A stretch of DNA of 41,479 nt from Deltaproteobacteria bacterium (GTDB lineage Bacteria > Desulfobacterota > Desulfobaccia > Desulfobaccales > 0-14-0-80-60-11): contig QZIZ01000102.1 of NCBI GenBank assembly GCA_003599195.1, positions 1 to 41,479 of the forward strand, given 5' to 3'. The notes beneath the pieces are model-generated. The model ran no database searches. It saw nothing but the letters and a program-made list of their open reading frames with translations, and was not told the DNA's origin. The position numbers and the translations under genes are program-made. Of the stretch, positions 7,718-14,292 are shown piece by piece (position 1 is the stretch's first letter; the number at the start of each line of letters is the position of its first letter).

Positions 7718-8214
7718 CCGTGCATTGCGAAAACCTGAGGAAAATTTCCCTCTTCCAGGACCTGGAAGATAAGGAAATCCAGCAGGTGGTTAAATGCACC
7801 TCGCTGCGGAATTTTACCGCGGGAGAGGCGATCCTTAAGGAAGGGGAGACCGGGGATAGCTTATTCATCATGTGCCAGGGGGAGGTGGAGATCACCAAGG
7901 CCTTGACCCTCATTCTCGAAGAGGATACTCCCAAGGAAAAGGTGATGGTTCGCCTCCGGGCCGAAGACGGAGTCTGCTTCGGGGAAATGGCCTTGCTGGA
8001 AAACGAGGCCCGCTCCGCCACCGTCACCGCCAGCACCCCCTGCACGCTGCTGGAACTCCACCAAAAGGAATTCCTGGCCCTGGTCCGGGAAAACCCAGAG
8101 ATGGGCCTGAAAATCCTCCTGCGGCTGGCCCAGGTGCTCTCCAGGTACTTAAGGAAGTCCAACCAGGACGTGATTAAACTCACCACCGCCCTGGCCGTGG
8201 CCCTGGGCGGATGA
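7714..8214 (+). CDS. Stand-alone cyclic-nucleotide-binding domain protein
   Basis: A 166-residue single-domain protein of the CRP/CAP ligand-binding fold without a DNA-binding helix-turn-helix. It shows LRNFTAGEAILKEGETGDSL near the N-terminus and the phosphate-binding cassette FGEMALLENEARSATV, with G90, E91 and R100 as the ligand-contacting residues. The C-terminal helix (ILLRLAQVLSRYLRKS) is the usual lid or dimer helix. Its ATG overlaps the K+ channel stop by four bases, so the two are translationally coupled and probably made in fixed ratio. By analogy to cyclic-nucleotide-gated channels it may be a detached regulatory subunit; that is inference. Confidence 0.85.
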   Translation: MTVHCENLRKISLFQDLEDKEIQQVVKCTSLRNFTAGEAILKEGETGDSLFIMCQGEVEITKALTLILEEDTPKEKVMVRLRAEDGVCFGEMALLENEARSATVTASTPCTLLELHQKEFLALVRENPEMGLKILLRLAQVLSRYLRKSNQDVIKLTTALAVALGG

Positions 8215-8218
8215 AAAG

Positions 8219-8285
8219 ACAGTGATCGGTAATCAGTAATCAGTTTTTTTACTGGTCACTGGTCACTGATTACTGATTACTTACT
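8219..8285. repeat. Heptamer hairpin repeat (RRTCAGT family)
   Basis: Degenerate 7-nt units (RRTCAGT) run to about 8243, then a T-rich loop, then the reverse-complement units to 8285. The transcript would fold into a long imperfect hairpin. It fills the gap between the cyclic-nucleotide-binding gene and yedF, leaving the yedF ribosome binding site just outside. Confidence 0.75.
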
Positions 8286-8325
8286 GCCCCAGGCCACTAA
8301 CCACTTAAGAGAGGAAAACTTGCAT

Positions 8326-8922
8326 ATGCCCAAAATCCTAGACCTCACCGGCCTGGCCTGCCCCCTGCCGGTGGTGCGTACCAAGGAGGCCCTGGAGCAG
8401 AAACATGACCAGGGTTTGATCGTCATGGTGGATAACATCGCGGCCCGGGACAATGTCACCAGGTTTGCGGAGAGCCGGGGCTGTAAAGTGGAGGTAGCCG
8501 CGGCCGGGAACTGCTATCACCTGACCATTCAGCCTCCGACCGGAGAGGTGGCTGCCAGTTGCGTCTCCCTCACTGCGGCCCAAACCCAGCCGGGCACGGT
8601 GGTGGTCTTCGCTTCCGACCGCATGGGCGAAGGAGACCCGGAGCTGGGGGCCATCCTCATGCGGGCCTTCGGCCAGACCCTGGTGCAGATGGAAGTGCCC
8701 AAGAAACTGCTCTTTTATAACCGGGGCGTCTTCCTCACCCTCGATGATTCCCCGATTCTCGCGGAACTCAAAGGCCTGGAGGACATGGGCGTGGAACTCC
8801 TGGTCTGCGGCACCTGCCTCGACTTTTATAAGGTCAAGGAGCGCCTGGCCGCAGGCAAGGTCTCCAACATGTTCAGCATCCTGGAAGCCCAGATGCAGGC
8901 GGGAAGGATCATTAAACCGTAA
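8326..8922 (+). CDS. yedF: YedF-type sulfurtransferase-like protein associated with selenium metabolism (TusA + DsrE-like)
   Basis: A 198-residue fusion. Residues 1-75 are a TusA/SirA domain (LDLTGLACPLPVVRTKEAL, with the persulfide-carrying Cys in ACPLP). Residues about 95-198 are a DsrE/F-like domain (GTVVVFASDRMGEGDPELG, LLFYNRGVFLT, LLVCGTCLDFY) with a CGTC pair of cysteines. This two-domain layout is the family annotated as selenium metabolism protein YedF, often encoded near selD or selenium-dependent hydroxylases in anaerobes; none lies in this window. ATG 8326 with GAGAGGA upstream is preferred over TTG 8320. Heptamer hairpins lie on both sides of the gene. Confidence 0.88.
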   Translation: MPKILDLTGLACPLPVVRTKEALEQKHDQGLIVMVDNIAARDNVTRFAESRGCKVEVAAAGNCYHLTIQPPTGEVAASCVSLTAAQTQPGTVVVFASDRMGEGDPELGAILMRAFGQTLVQMEVPKKLLFYNRGVFLTLDDSPILAELKGLEDMGVELLVCGTCLDFYKVKERLAAGKVSNMFSILEAQMQAGRIIKP

Positions 8923-8984
8923 GCAGTGAGCTGTGAGCAGTAAGCAGTTTTTTCTGCTTACTGCTCACTGCTTACCGCTCACCC
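8920..8984. repeat. Heptamer hairpin repeat (RAGCAGT family) between convergent genes
   Basis: Units of RAGCAGT/GAGCTGT on the left are followed by a TTTTTT loop and the reverse-complement units on the right, giving a near-perfect stem of roughly 25 bp. It occupies the entire gap between the convergent yedF and cytochrome genes and starts within the last bases of yedF. It could act as a bidirectional transcription stop, though it lacks a clean terminal T tract. Confidence 0.75.
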
Positions 8985-10394
8985 TCACAGCGCCCTCATA
9001 AAGGCAGTCAGCGCCTTCTTCTCCTGTTCGTTAAGCTTCACTCCGGTCACCAGGTTGAAAAATTCCACCGTGTCTTCGAGCGTCAGCAGGCGGCCGTCGT
9101 GGAGGTACGGCGGCGAGTCCTTGATGCCCCGCAGCGGAAAGGTCTTGATGGGGCCGTCCGCAGAGGCCAGGCGGCCGTTCACCATCTTGGGCTTGAAGAA
9201 GCGCTCGGCCCGGAGGTTGTGCATCAAGTTATCGGTATAGTAGGGGGGCGTATGGCACTCGGCGCAGCGGCCTTTGCCGAAGAAGACGTCCTGGCCCTTC
9301 AGCTCCTCCTCCGTGGCTTTGGAACGGTCCAGCCGGCCGAAGACATCCAGCTTGGGGGCCGGGGGAAAGTCGAACAGGGCCTGCATCTCCGCCATGAAAT
9401 GCACCTGGCTGCCCCGCTCCAGGATATTCACCCCCTTTTTGGTGGCGATCACCGGATCGCCGTCGAAATACGCGGCCCGCTGTTCGAATTCCGTAAAATC
9501 CTCCACCGATTTCAAGGCCCGCTGGGAGCCGAAGAGACGCTGGATGTTCACGCCCCGTAAAGTGGGGGTGTCCAGGCGGTGCCGGAACTCCTGGGGCCGG
9601 ATGTCTCCCACCAGGTGGGTGCCGGCGTTGGTATGGCCGTTGGCGTGGCAGTCGAAGCAGGAGACGCCCTGGCTGGGCTGCTCCGAGCGCCGGTCGTCCG
9701 TCTGGTTGAACTGCTGCTGCATGAAGGGGGTGACCAAAAGCCGCAGCCCTTCCAACTGCTTGGGGTTGAGGATGCCGTTAAAGAGTTCCTGGTGGTTTTG
9801 GGTGGTCACCAACTGCCCCTTGGACACGTCCCCCAGGTCGGGCCTGGTGGTCAGATAGATGGGAGGCGGAAACTCCGGGAGGAAGTGGTCCGGCAGGTCG
9901 AAATCCAGGTCGAAGCGGCTCAGGTCCCGGCCCGTCTGCTTCTTGATTTCGTCGATGTGGAACTTGGGGAAGAGCATGCCCCCTTCCGGGTGGTTGGGGT
10001 GGGGCAGCGGCAGGAACCCCGCGGGATAGAGGTCCTTTTCCTTAATCTGCTCCGGGGTCATGGCCGCGAGCTGCTCCCAGGTCACGCCTGCCGGCAGCTT
10101 GACCCGCACCCCTTCCTGGACGGCCTTGCCCCGGGACATGGTGACTCCCTGGGCGGCGCGGTTGCCCAGGTCGTAACGCATGGCCAGCAGTTCCTGTTGG
10201 CGGGTCATGATTTCAGGTTTGGCCGCTTTCATGCGGGTGAGAACGGCGGCAAAGTCCTCCTTGATGACCACCGGCGCATAGCTGGAAGGCTTGCCCTTGT
10301 CTTTGTCCGGCGCGGCGGCCATCCCCAGAACCAACACGGCCCCCACCGTTACCAGCAGCGCGGGTAAGCCGATTCTCTTCCAATTTTCCCTCAC
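8985..10394 (-). CDS. Exported diheme c-type cytochrome, cytochrome c peroxidase (MauG/CcpA) superfamily
   Basis: A 469-residue protein with an N-terminal signal peptide or anchor (KRIGLPALLVTVGAVLVLGMAAA) and two haem-binding motifs, CFDCH (246-250) and CAECH (377-381). The segment near the end, FPLRGIKDSPPYLHDGRLLTLEDTVEFFN, is typical of the diheme peroxidase family. Those enzymes reduce peroxides or oxidise protein substrates in the periplasm. At 469 residues it is longer than classical CcpA (about 320-350), with a ~170-residue N-terminal extension. The GTG start has a strong GGAGG six bases upstream. It is downstream of qatC on the same strand after a 190-nt gap, so co-transcription is uncertain. 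Confidence 0.88.
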   Translation of the reverse strand: MRENWKRIGLPALLVTVGAVLVLGMAAAPDKDKGKPSSYAPVVIKEDFAAVLTRMKAAKPEIMTRQQELLAMRYDLGNRAAQGVTMSRGKAVQEGVRVKLPAGVTWEQLAAMTPEQIKEKDLYPAGFLPLPHPNHPEGGMLFPKFHIDEIKKQTGRDLSRFDLDFDLPDHFLPEFPPPIYLTTRPDLGDVSKGQLVTTQNHQELFNGILNPKQLEGLRLLVTPFMQQQFNQTDDRRSEQPSQGVSCFDCHANGHTNAGTHLVGDIRPQEFRHRLDTPTLRGVNIQRLFGSQRALKSVEDFTEFEQRAAYFDGDPVIATKKGVNILERGSQVHFMAEMQALFDFPPAPKLDVFGRLDRSKATEEELKGQDVFFGKGRCAECHTPPYYTDNLMHNLRAERFFKPKMVNGRLASADGPIKTFPLRGIKDSPPYLHDGRLLTLEDTVEFFNLVTGVKLNEQEKKALTAFMRAL

Positions 10395-10509
10395 TGTTCA
10401 CCTCCTGAAAAGATGGGGTAGGATTTTGCTTGCGGCAATTGCTGAATTCCCCCCAAAACATAAGCATCAATCGAACCGGGGCAAGTGGGGCAAGGCCTTA
10501 AGAAACCTG

Positions 10510-10536
10510 GGTATTTCAACATCTAGACAAAATACC
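10510..10536. other. Short inverted repeat in the qatC-cytochrome gap
   Basis: GGTATTT (10510-10516) and AAATACC (10530-10536) enclose a 13-nt loop in the 190-nt gap between qatC and the cytochrome gene. No T tract follows on either strand, so it is not a convincing terminator. The rest of the gap shows no gene and no clear promoter. Confidence 0.3.
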
Positions 10537-10584
10537 GGGGTTCAGGAAAGACGGCGAGGGAAAGGGAAAGGCGGAAAAATCCCG

Positions 10585-11910
10585 TTACTGCCGGCCCAGG
10601 TAGGCCTCGAGCAAATGCGGTCCTTTATCCTGAAAGAACCGGTCGATCTCCTGAAAACCGGAGGCCAGCAACTGCCGGGTTGCCGCATACTTACCTGACG
10701 CGTCCGCTCCCGGCTCGCCCCAATGGAGCCGGGCCTCCACTTCCTGGGGAGCTTCTTCCCAGGTTTTCAGCGCCAGGAGCAGGGCCCGCAAATCCCGGCC
10801 CCGGACCCGGTGCTTCAGGGTATCGTTGCCCGACAGGGCGTCCAACAGGTAATCCTCCCCCCGGTCCCGGCCCAGGCGGTGGAGGGCCGCGCGGCGCAGC
10901 AGACAGGGATAGCAGTAGCCGCACTCGCCCCCACCTCTGCCCCGCCAGCGGGAGGCCACGGGCCGGGCGCAGGAACTGCTTTGGCTGGCCAGCTTCCCCA
11001 ATAATTCCGGGTTTTGGCAGCGGCCCAGCAATTCACCCTTGGTGAGGTATTGATAGGGGTTGATCAGGGGATTTTTAATGCCCGCGTCCCGCCACAGGCG
11101 GGTGATCTGCTCCAGGAAATAAGGATGGGTGGTGCGGGTGGTATAAGACCCCAGGCGGTTCGGGGTCAAAGGCGGATTGAGGCTGACCCAGCCGTTTTCG
11201 GGGATCAGCAGCGGCGTCTCCGGCCCGAAGGAGGAGGCCGCGCTCAGTCCCAGGGCCAGATACAACAGCGAGCGGCTCCTCAGAGTCAGCTCCGGGGCCT
11301 CCGGGAATTGCACCCGCAGGTTCAGGTGGTGTACCTGGTCAGGGCCGTAATGATTCATCAGGACTGCGGCCAGGTTCTGCTGCACTGCGGCCAACTGGCC
11401 GTAGTCGTGATGGCTCAGCAATAACAGGCGCTTTCCGCCTTCCAGTTGGTCGACGGCCCCGGCCAGGGAGTCGAGGCCGCCGGAGAAAAGGGCCGCCGCA
11501 TCAGGCCGCCAGGACTGCTCCCACCTGCCGGTAAAGCCCGGGTTGAGAGGAGACTCCCTGGCCTTGAGGGTCCAGAGGTCGCCGCTGAGGAAGTTCAAGG
11601 CCTGGGTCAAGCGGGGGAAAAGCCCGGCCCATTTTGGGGTTGTGGGTAAGTGAAGGACGATCTCCCGGGTCCAGGCGTCAGCCGCGGCACTCCGGGGCAG
11701 GAGCTTATCCCCGGCCCAGACCCCAAGAGCCGCCAGGAGAAAGGCGGTTACCGCGGGAGACGGCGGGGACGGGTGAATAAACAACTTTTCAAGGTTATGG
11801 TGGAGGGGATAGCCGCCTCTCCCCGGCTCATCCAGGTGGATGACGGCAGTCATCCCGGGCGGTGGCCGGCGCTTCTCGCCGGGAGCCCGGAGGTAGAGAT
11901 GGTCAGGCAT
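10585..11910 (-). CDS. qatC: QueC-like protein QatC of the Qat defence family
   Basis: A 441-residue protein. Its ATG at 11910 has AAGGA upstream; an in-frame GTG at 11946 is less likely. The N-terminal ~130 residues are an extension absent from housekeeping QueC. A PP-loop ATP pyrophosphatase signature follows (LFSGGLDSLAG, about 143-148), then the QatC-like block ENGWVSLNPPLTPNRLG...RTTHPYFL, and four zinc ligands C314, C330, C333, C336 (CGYCYPC). QueC makes preQ0 from carboxy-deazaguanine. QatC-type enzymes belong to the QatABCD anti-phage system and are thought to act on a protein partner. QatB is encoded directly upstream, separated by a 134-bp palindromic element. No QatA ATPase or QatD nuclease is nearby. 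Confidence 0.82.
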   Translation of the reverse strand: MPDHLYLRAPGEKRRPPPGMTAVIHLDEPGRGGYPLHHNLEKLFIHPSPPSPAVTAFLLAALGVWAGDKLLPRSAAADAWTREIVLHLPTTPKWAGLFPRLTQALNFLSGDLWTLKARESPLNPGFTGRWEQSWRPDAAALFSGGLDSLAGAVDQLEGGKRLLLLSHHDYGQLAAVQQNLAAVLMNHYGPDQVHHLNLRVQFPEAPELTLRSRSLLYLALGLSAASSFGPETPLLIPENGWVSLNPPLTPNRLGSYTTRTTHPYFLEQITRLWRDAGIKNPLINPYQYLTKGELLGRCQNPELLGKLASQSSSCARPVASRWRGRGGGECGYCYPCLLRRAALHRLGRDRGEDYLLDALSGNDTLKHRVRGRDLRALLLALKTWEEAPQEVEARLHWGEPGADASGKYAATRQLLASGFQEIDRFFQDKGPHLLEAYLGRQ

Positions 11911-11983
11911 ATCGTCCTTAGTCAGGTTTGAAAAGACAGGCCTCACACAAAGACGCCAAGACGCAAAGTAAGGCGCAAGTATT

Positions 11984-12117
11984 TATACTGAGCGACTTAA
12001 TTAGCCGCGCTTAGCATTCTCTGCGGCCTCTGCGCCTCTGCGAGAAAAAAGGGTTTCTCGCAGGGGCGCAGAGAGCGCAGAGATGATAATGCGCAATTAT
12101 TTATGTCGCTATGTACA
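11984..12117. mobile_element. MITE-like palindromic element, copy 1
   Basis: A 134-bp element with 13-bp terminal inverted repeats (TATACTGAGCGAC at the left; the right end reads TGTACATAGCGAC on the other strand). Nearly the whole element is an imperfect palindrome meeting around CTCTGCGAGAAA and TTTCTCGCAG. A second copy lies at 16205-16339. It encodes nothing. It lies between qatB and qatC, and a separate CGCAAAG-type repeat precedes it at 11945-11975. Confidence 0.75.
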
Positions 12118-12146
12118 GAAATAATGGCCCGCAATGATTGTCGAGA

Positions 12147-12827
12147 TCATTCCTGGAGCCGCCCCAGCATCTTTTCCAGGGCCAGGGTCACCCATTGCCA
12201 GCCCGCCAGGCCCCGCCACTGCTGGGGAGGCGGCGGTTCATCCAGCTCCATTTCTCCGGCCTGGACAATCCAACTCCTGAGGCCTGCCAAACCCTGCCGC
12301 CACTGGCCGTAGCTGCGGCCGGTTGCCTCCAGGGATTCCCCCAGGTCCAGGGTCAGGCGTTGATAGAGCGCCTCGGCCAGGAACCGGGCCACCGCCTGGG
12401 CTGGCGATGGCGGCGGCGCTCCTTCCAAACCATGCAGCACCATAACCAGGGAGGACCGGGCCACCGCGGCTTCCAGGCCGCCGTCGGCCTCCAGCAACGT
12501 GCTGGCCAGCACGGGCCGGGCCGTCTCCTGGAAAGGCCCCGGCTCGGAGGAACCTGTGGTAGCACCCCAGGCCGCGTCCCACCCCCGGGAAGCAGCCTCG
12601 CTGAGAAAAGCCCCCAAATTCTGCGCCGCCTTCCGGGTCAGCCGGAATTCCGCGGCCAAGCCTTGACCAGACGCGCCGTCCTCTCCCAGGGCCGCCAGAT
12701 AGCGGGCCACCACCTCCCGGGCTTCCAGGCCCGCGCCCTCTTCCGGGGCCAGATACCTGCCGGCCGCGGCCTTGGCCCGCCGCCATCGCCAGGTGGTGGG
12801 GGCGCGTCGCGCGCTGGAAGTGCCCAT
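12147..12827 (-). CDS. qatB: QatB-like protein, partner of QatC
   Basis: A 226-residue protein starting at ATG 12827 with GGAG six bases upstream. It opens with MGTSSA, the MGTS-type N-terminus characteristic of QatB, and contains the family block RKAAQNLGAFLSEAASRGWDAA followed by a helical region and a C-terminal helical part ending LALEKMLGRLQE. QatB has no known catalytic motif. From memory, recent work on QueC-like defence enzymes reports a deazaguanine-type modification of the N-terminal Gly exposed after Met removal; the conserved Gly2 here would fit. The gene lies between a heptamer repeat and a MITE-like element. Assignment rests on the N-terminus, the helical block and the adjacent qatC. 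Confidence 0.72.
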   Translation of the reverse strand: MGTSSARRAPTTWRWRRAKAAAGRYLAPEEGAGLEAREVVARYLAALGEDGASGQGLAAEFRLTRKAAQNLGAFLSEAASRGWDAAWGATTGSSEPGPFQETARPVLASTLLEADGGLEAAVARSSLVMVLHGLEGAPPPSPAQAVARFLAEALYQRLTLDLGESLEATGRSYGQWRQGLAGLRSWIVQAGEMELDEPPPPQQWRGLAGWQWVTLALEKMLGRLQE

Positions 12828-12839
12828 GATTGACTCCAA

Positions 12840-12950
12840 GTGATCAGTGATCAGTAATCAGTGATCAGTGATCAGTAATCAGTGATCAGTGGTCAGTAAT
12901 CAGTGATCAGTGATCAGTGGTTGTGAACCGAAACCGAAGACCGAAGACCT
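12840..12950. repeat. Tandem heptamer array (RRTCAGT), about twelve copies
   Basis: From 12840 to about 12920 the sequence is an almost uninterrupted run of 7-nt units of the type GATCAGT, AATCAGT and GGTCAGT. Unlike the other sites there is no long reverse-complement arm, though each TGATCA is itself palindromic. It passes into a second short heptamer series (ACCGAAG type, about 12925-12950). It separates the cobalamin radical SAM gene from qatB. Confidence 0.8.
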
Positions 12951-12979
12951 AAAACTGCTTGACCACCTTACCATAACTT

Positions 12980-14290
12980 CTAATTCTTCGCCAACCGCTT
13001 CAACCGCGTGTATCGTTCCCAGGAGAACTGCGGCCAGCAGGGGAAAAGGGAATTGTTGTGTAACAGGGGGTCGCTTTCCAGGTCGTAGCGGGACGCGGCC
13101 ACGGCCTGGGGCCAAAGCGCGGTGCCGGGGATGGGGGAGTATTGGGCCAGGACCGGGGCGGCTCCCAGTTCTTTGACCCGGAGGATGGAGTTGACCACTT
13201 CCTCCTCCTCCTGGCCGGGCAGGCCGATGAGGAGATAAACGCCGATTTCCTCCGGACGGAACCCCGCTTCCCTAAGATTAGCCAGGGCTTCCTCCAATTC
13301 CCCGGCCTGGATTTTTTGATCCAGGCGCTCCAGCCCCAGAGCAGTGGTCTCCACCCCCAGGCGCAGGGTGGCGAATCCGGAGCGCTGCAGCCAGCGGGCC
13401 ACCTCCGGGGTGATCAAACGGGTATGAAGGCCGTTGGGGGTGTGGAAGCGGAAAGATAGGCCCCGCCTTGCCAGTTCTTCCAGGATGACCAGCAAGTGAT
13501 TTTCTGGGTCCAGAAGCAGGGCGTCATCGTAAAAAGCCACGTCCTGGAGACGCAAGCGTTCTTGCCAATATCCCAATTCCTCAACCACCGCCAGGGGCGG
13601 GCGGCGCCGGTAGTGCGGCTGCAGCAGGCGGGAAGCGCAATAGAGGCAGTTCAGGGGGCAGCCCCGGGAGGTGAGGATGGGGAGATAAGAGAGGTGGGAG
13701 AGAAGGTGCAAAGCCGGGTAGGGGAGGGCATCCGAATTATCCGGAGCCGGACCGGCAGGGACAGGCAGCCCCGCGGCCGCCAGATGTTTGAAGATGGACT
13801 CCTCACCGGGGCCGGTTACTACCATGTCTGCCGCGCTGTGGGCCCGGGCGTGCTCCGGGCAGAGGGTGGCGTAGATACCCCCCATGATTACGGGAGTTCC
13901 GGGGAATTGTTCCTGGGCCGAAAGGATAGCAGCCTGGACCCCCGGGTACCAGTAAGTCATGAGGGAGGTGACCAGGATGGCGTCCGGCTTAGGTATGGCC
14001 GCCAGCCGCGCCCGGAAATCGGCCGCGGTGATACCGTAACGGCCGTAGCGCCGGGGGATGCCGTGGAGCGCCGGGGGAGTCGGCGCCGTCTCCTTGGGAT
14101 ATCTCCCCACGCCGAAGGCCCGGTCCTGGGTATGGGGAGTGTCCAGGCAATCCAGGAGATGGACTTGATAACCCTGGCTTTCCAGAAAAGAAGCCAGATA
14201 AAGCAGGCCCAAAGGCCTGGCGAAAAAATCGTAGGCCGCGAAATCGTAAATCCAGGGATTGATGAGGAGAAGGACCGGACTGGTTCCCAT
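12980..14290 (-). CDS. B12-binding-domain radical SAM enzyme
   Basis: A 436-residue protein of the cobalamin-dependent radical SAM class. Residues 1-180 form a B12-binding-like Rossmann domain (LLLINPW, PLGLLYLASFLESQGY, VIMGGIYATLCPE, VVTGPGEES). The radical SAM core follows with cluster motif CPLNCLYC in TSRGCPLNCLYCAS, then FYDDALLLD, LRLGVETT and a GLPGQEEEEV segment. Typical members methylate or rearrange unactivated carbons. The DxHxxG base-off cobalamin motif is not obvious. It starts 2 nt after tilS ends, so it is in that operon. The protein also happens to begin MGTS, like QatB two genes downstream. Confidence 0.85.
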   Translation of the reverse strand: MGTSPVLLLINPWIYDFAAYDFFARPLGLLYLASFLESQGYQVHLLDCLDTPHTQDRAFGVGRYPKETAPTPPALHGIPRRYGRYGITAADFRARLAAIPKPDAILVTSLMTYWYPGVQAAILSAQEQFPGTPVIMGGIYATLCPEHARAHSAADMVVTGPGEESIFKHLAAAGLPVPAGPAPDNSDALPYPALHLLSHLSYLPILTSRGCPLNCLYCASRLLQPHYRRRPPLAVVEELGYWQERLRLQDVAFYDDALLLDPENHLLVILEELARRGLSFRFHTPNGLHTRLITPEVARWLQRSGFATLRLGVETTALGLERLDQKIQAGELEEALANLREAGFRPEEIGVYLLIGLPGQEEEEVVNSILRVKELGAAPVLAQYSPIPGTALWPQAVAASRYDLESDPLLHNNSLFPCWPQFSWERYTRLKRLAKN

Positions 14291-14292
14291 TG

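Noticed and set aside
10585-11910. qatC as the housekeeping queuosine enzyme QueC
   Set aside because: It has about 130 extra N-terminal residues, the QatC-type ENGWVSLN block and a QatB neighbour.
12840-12950. Possible CRISPR array
   Set aside because: Units are 7 nt long, degenerate and contiguous, with no 30-40 nt spacers and no cas genes.
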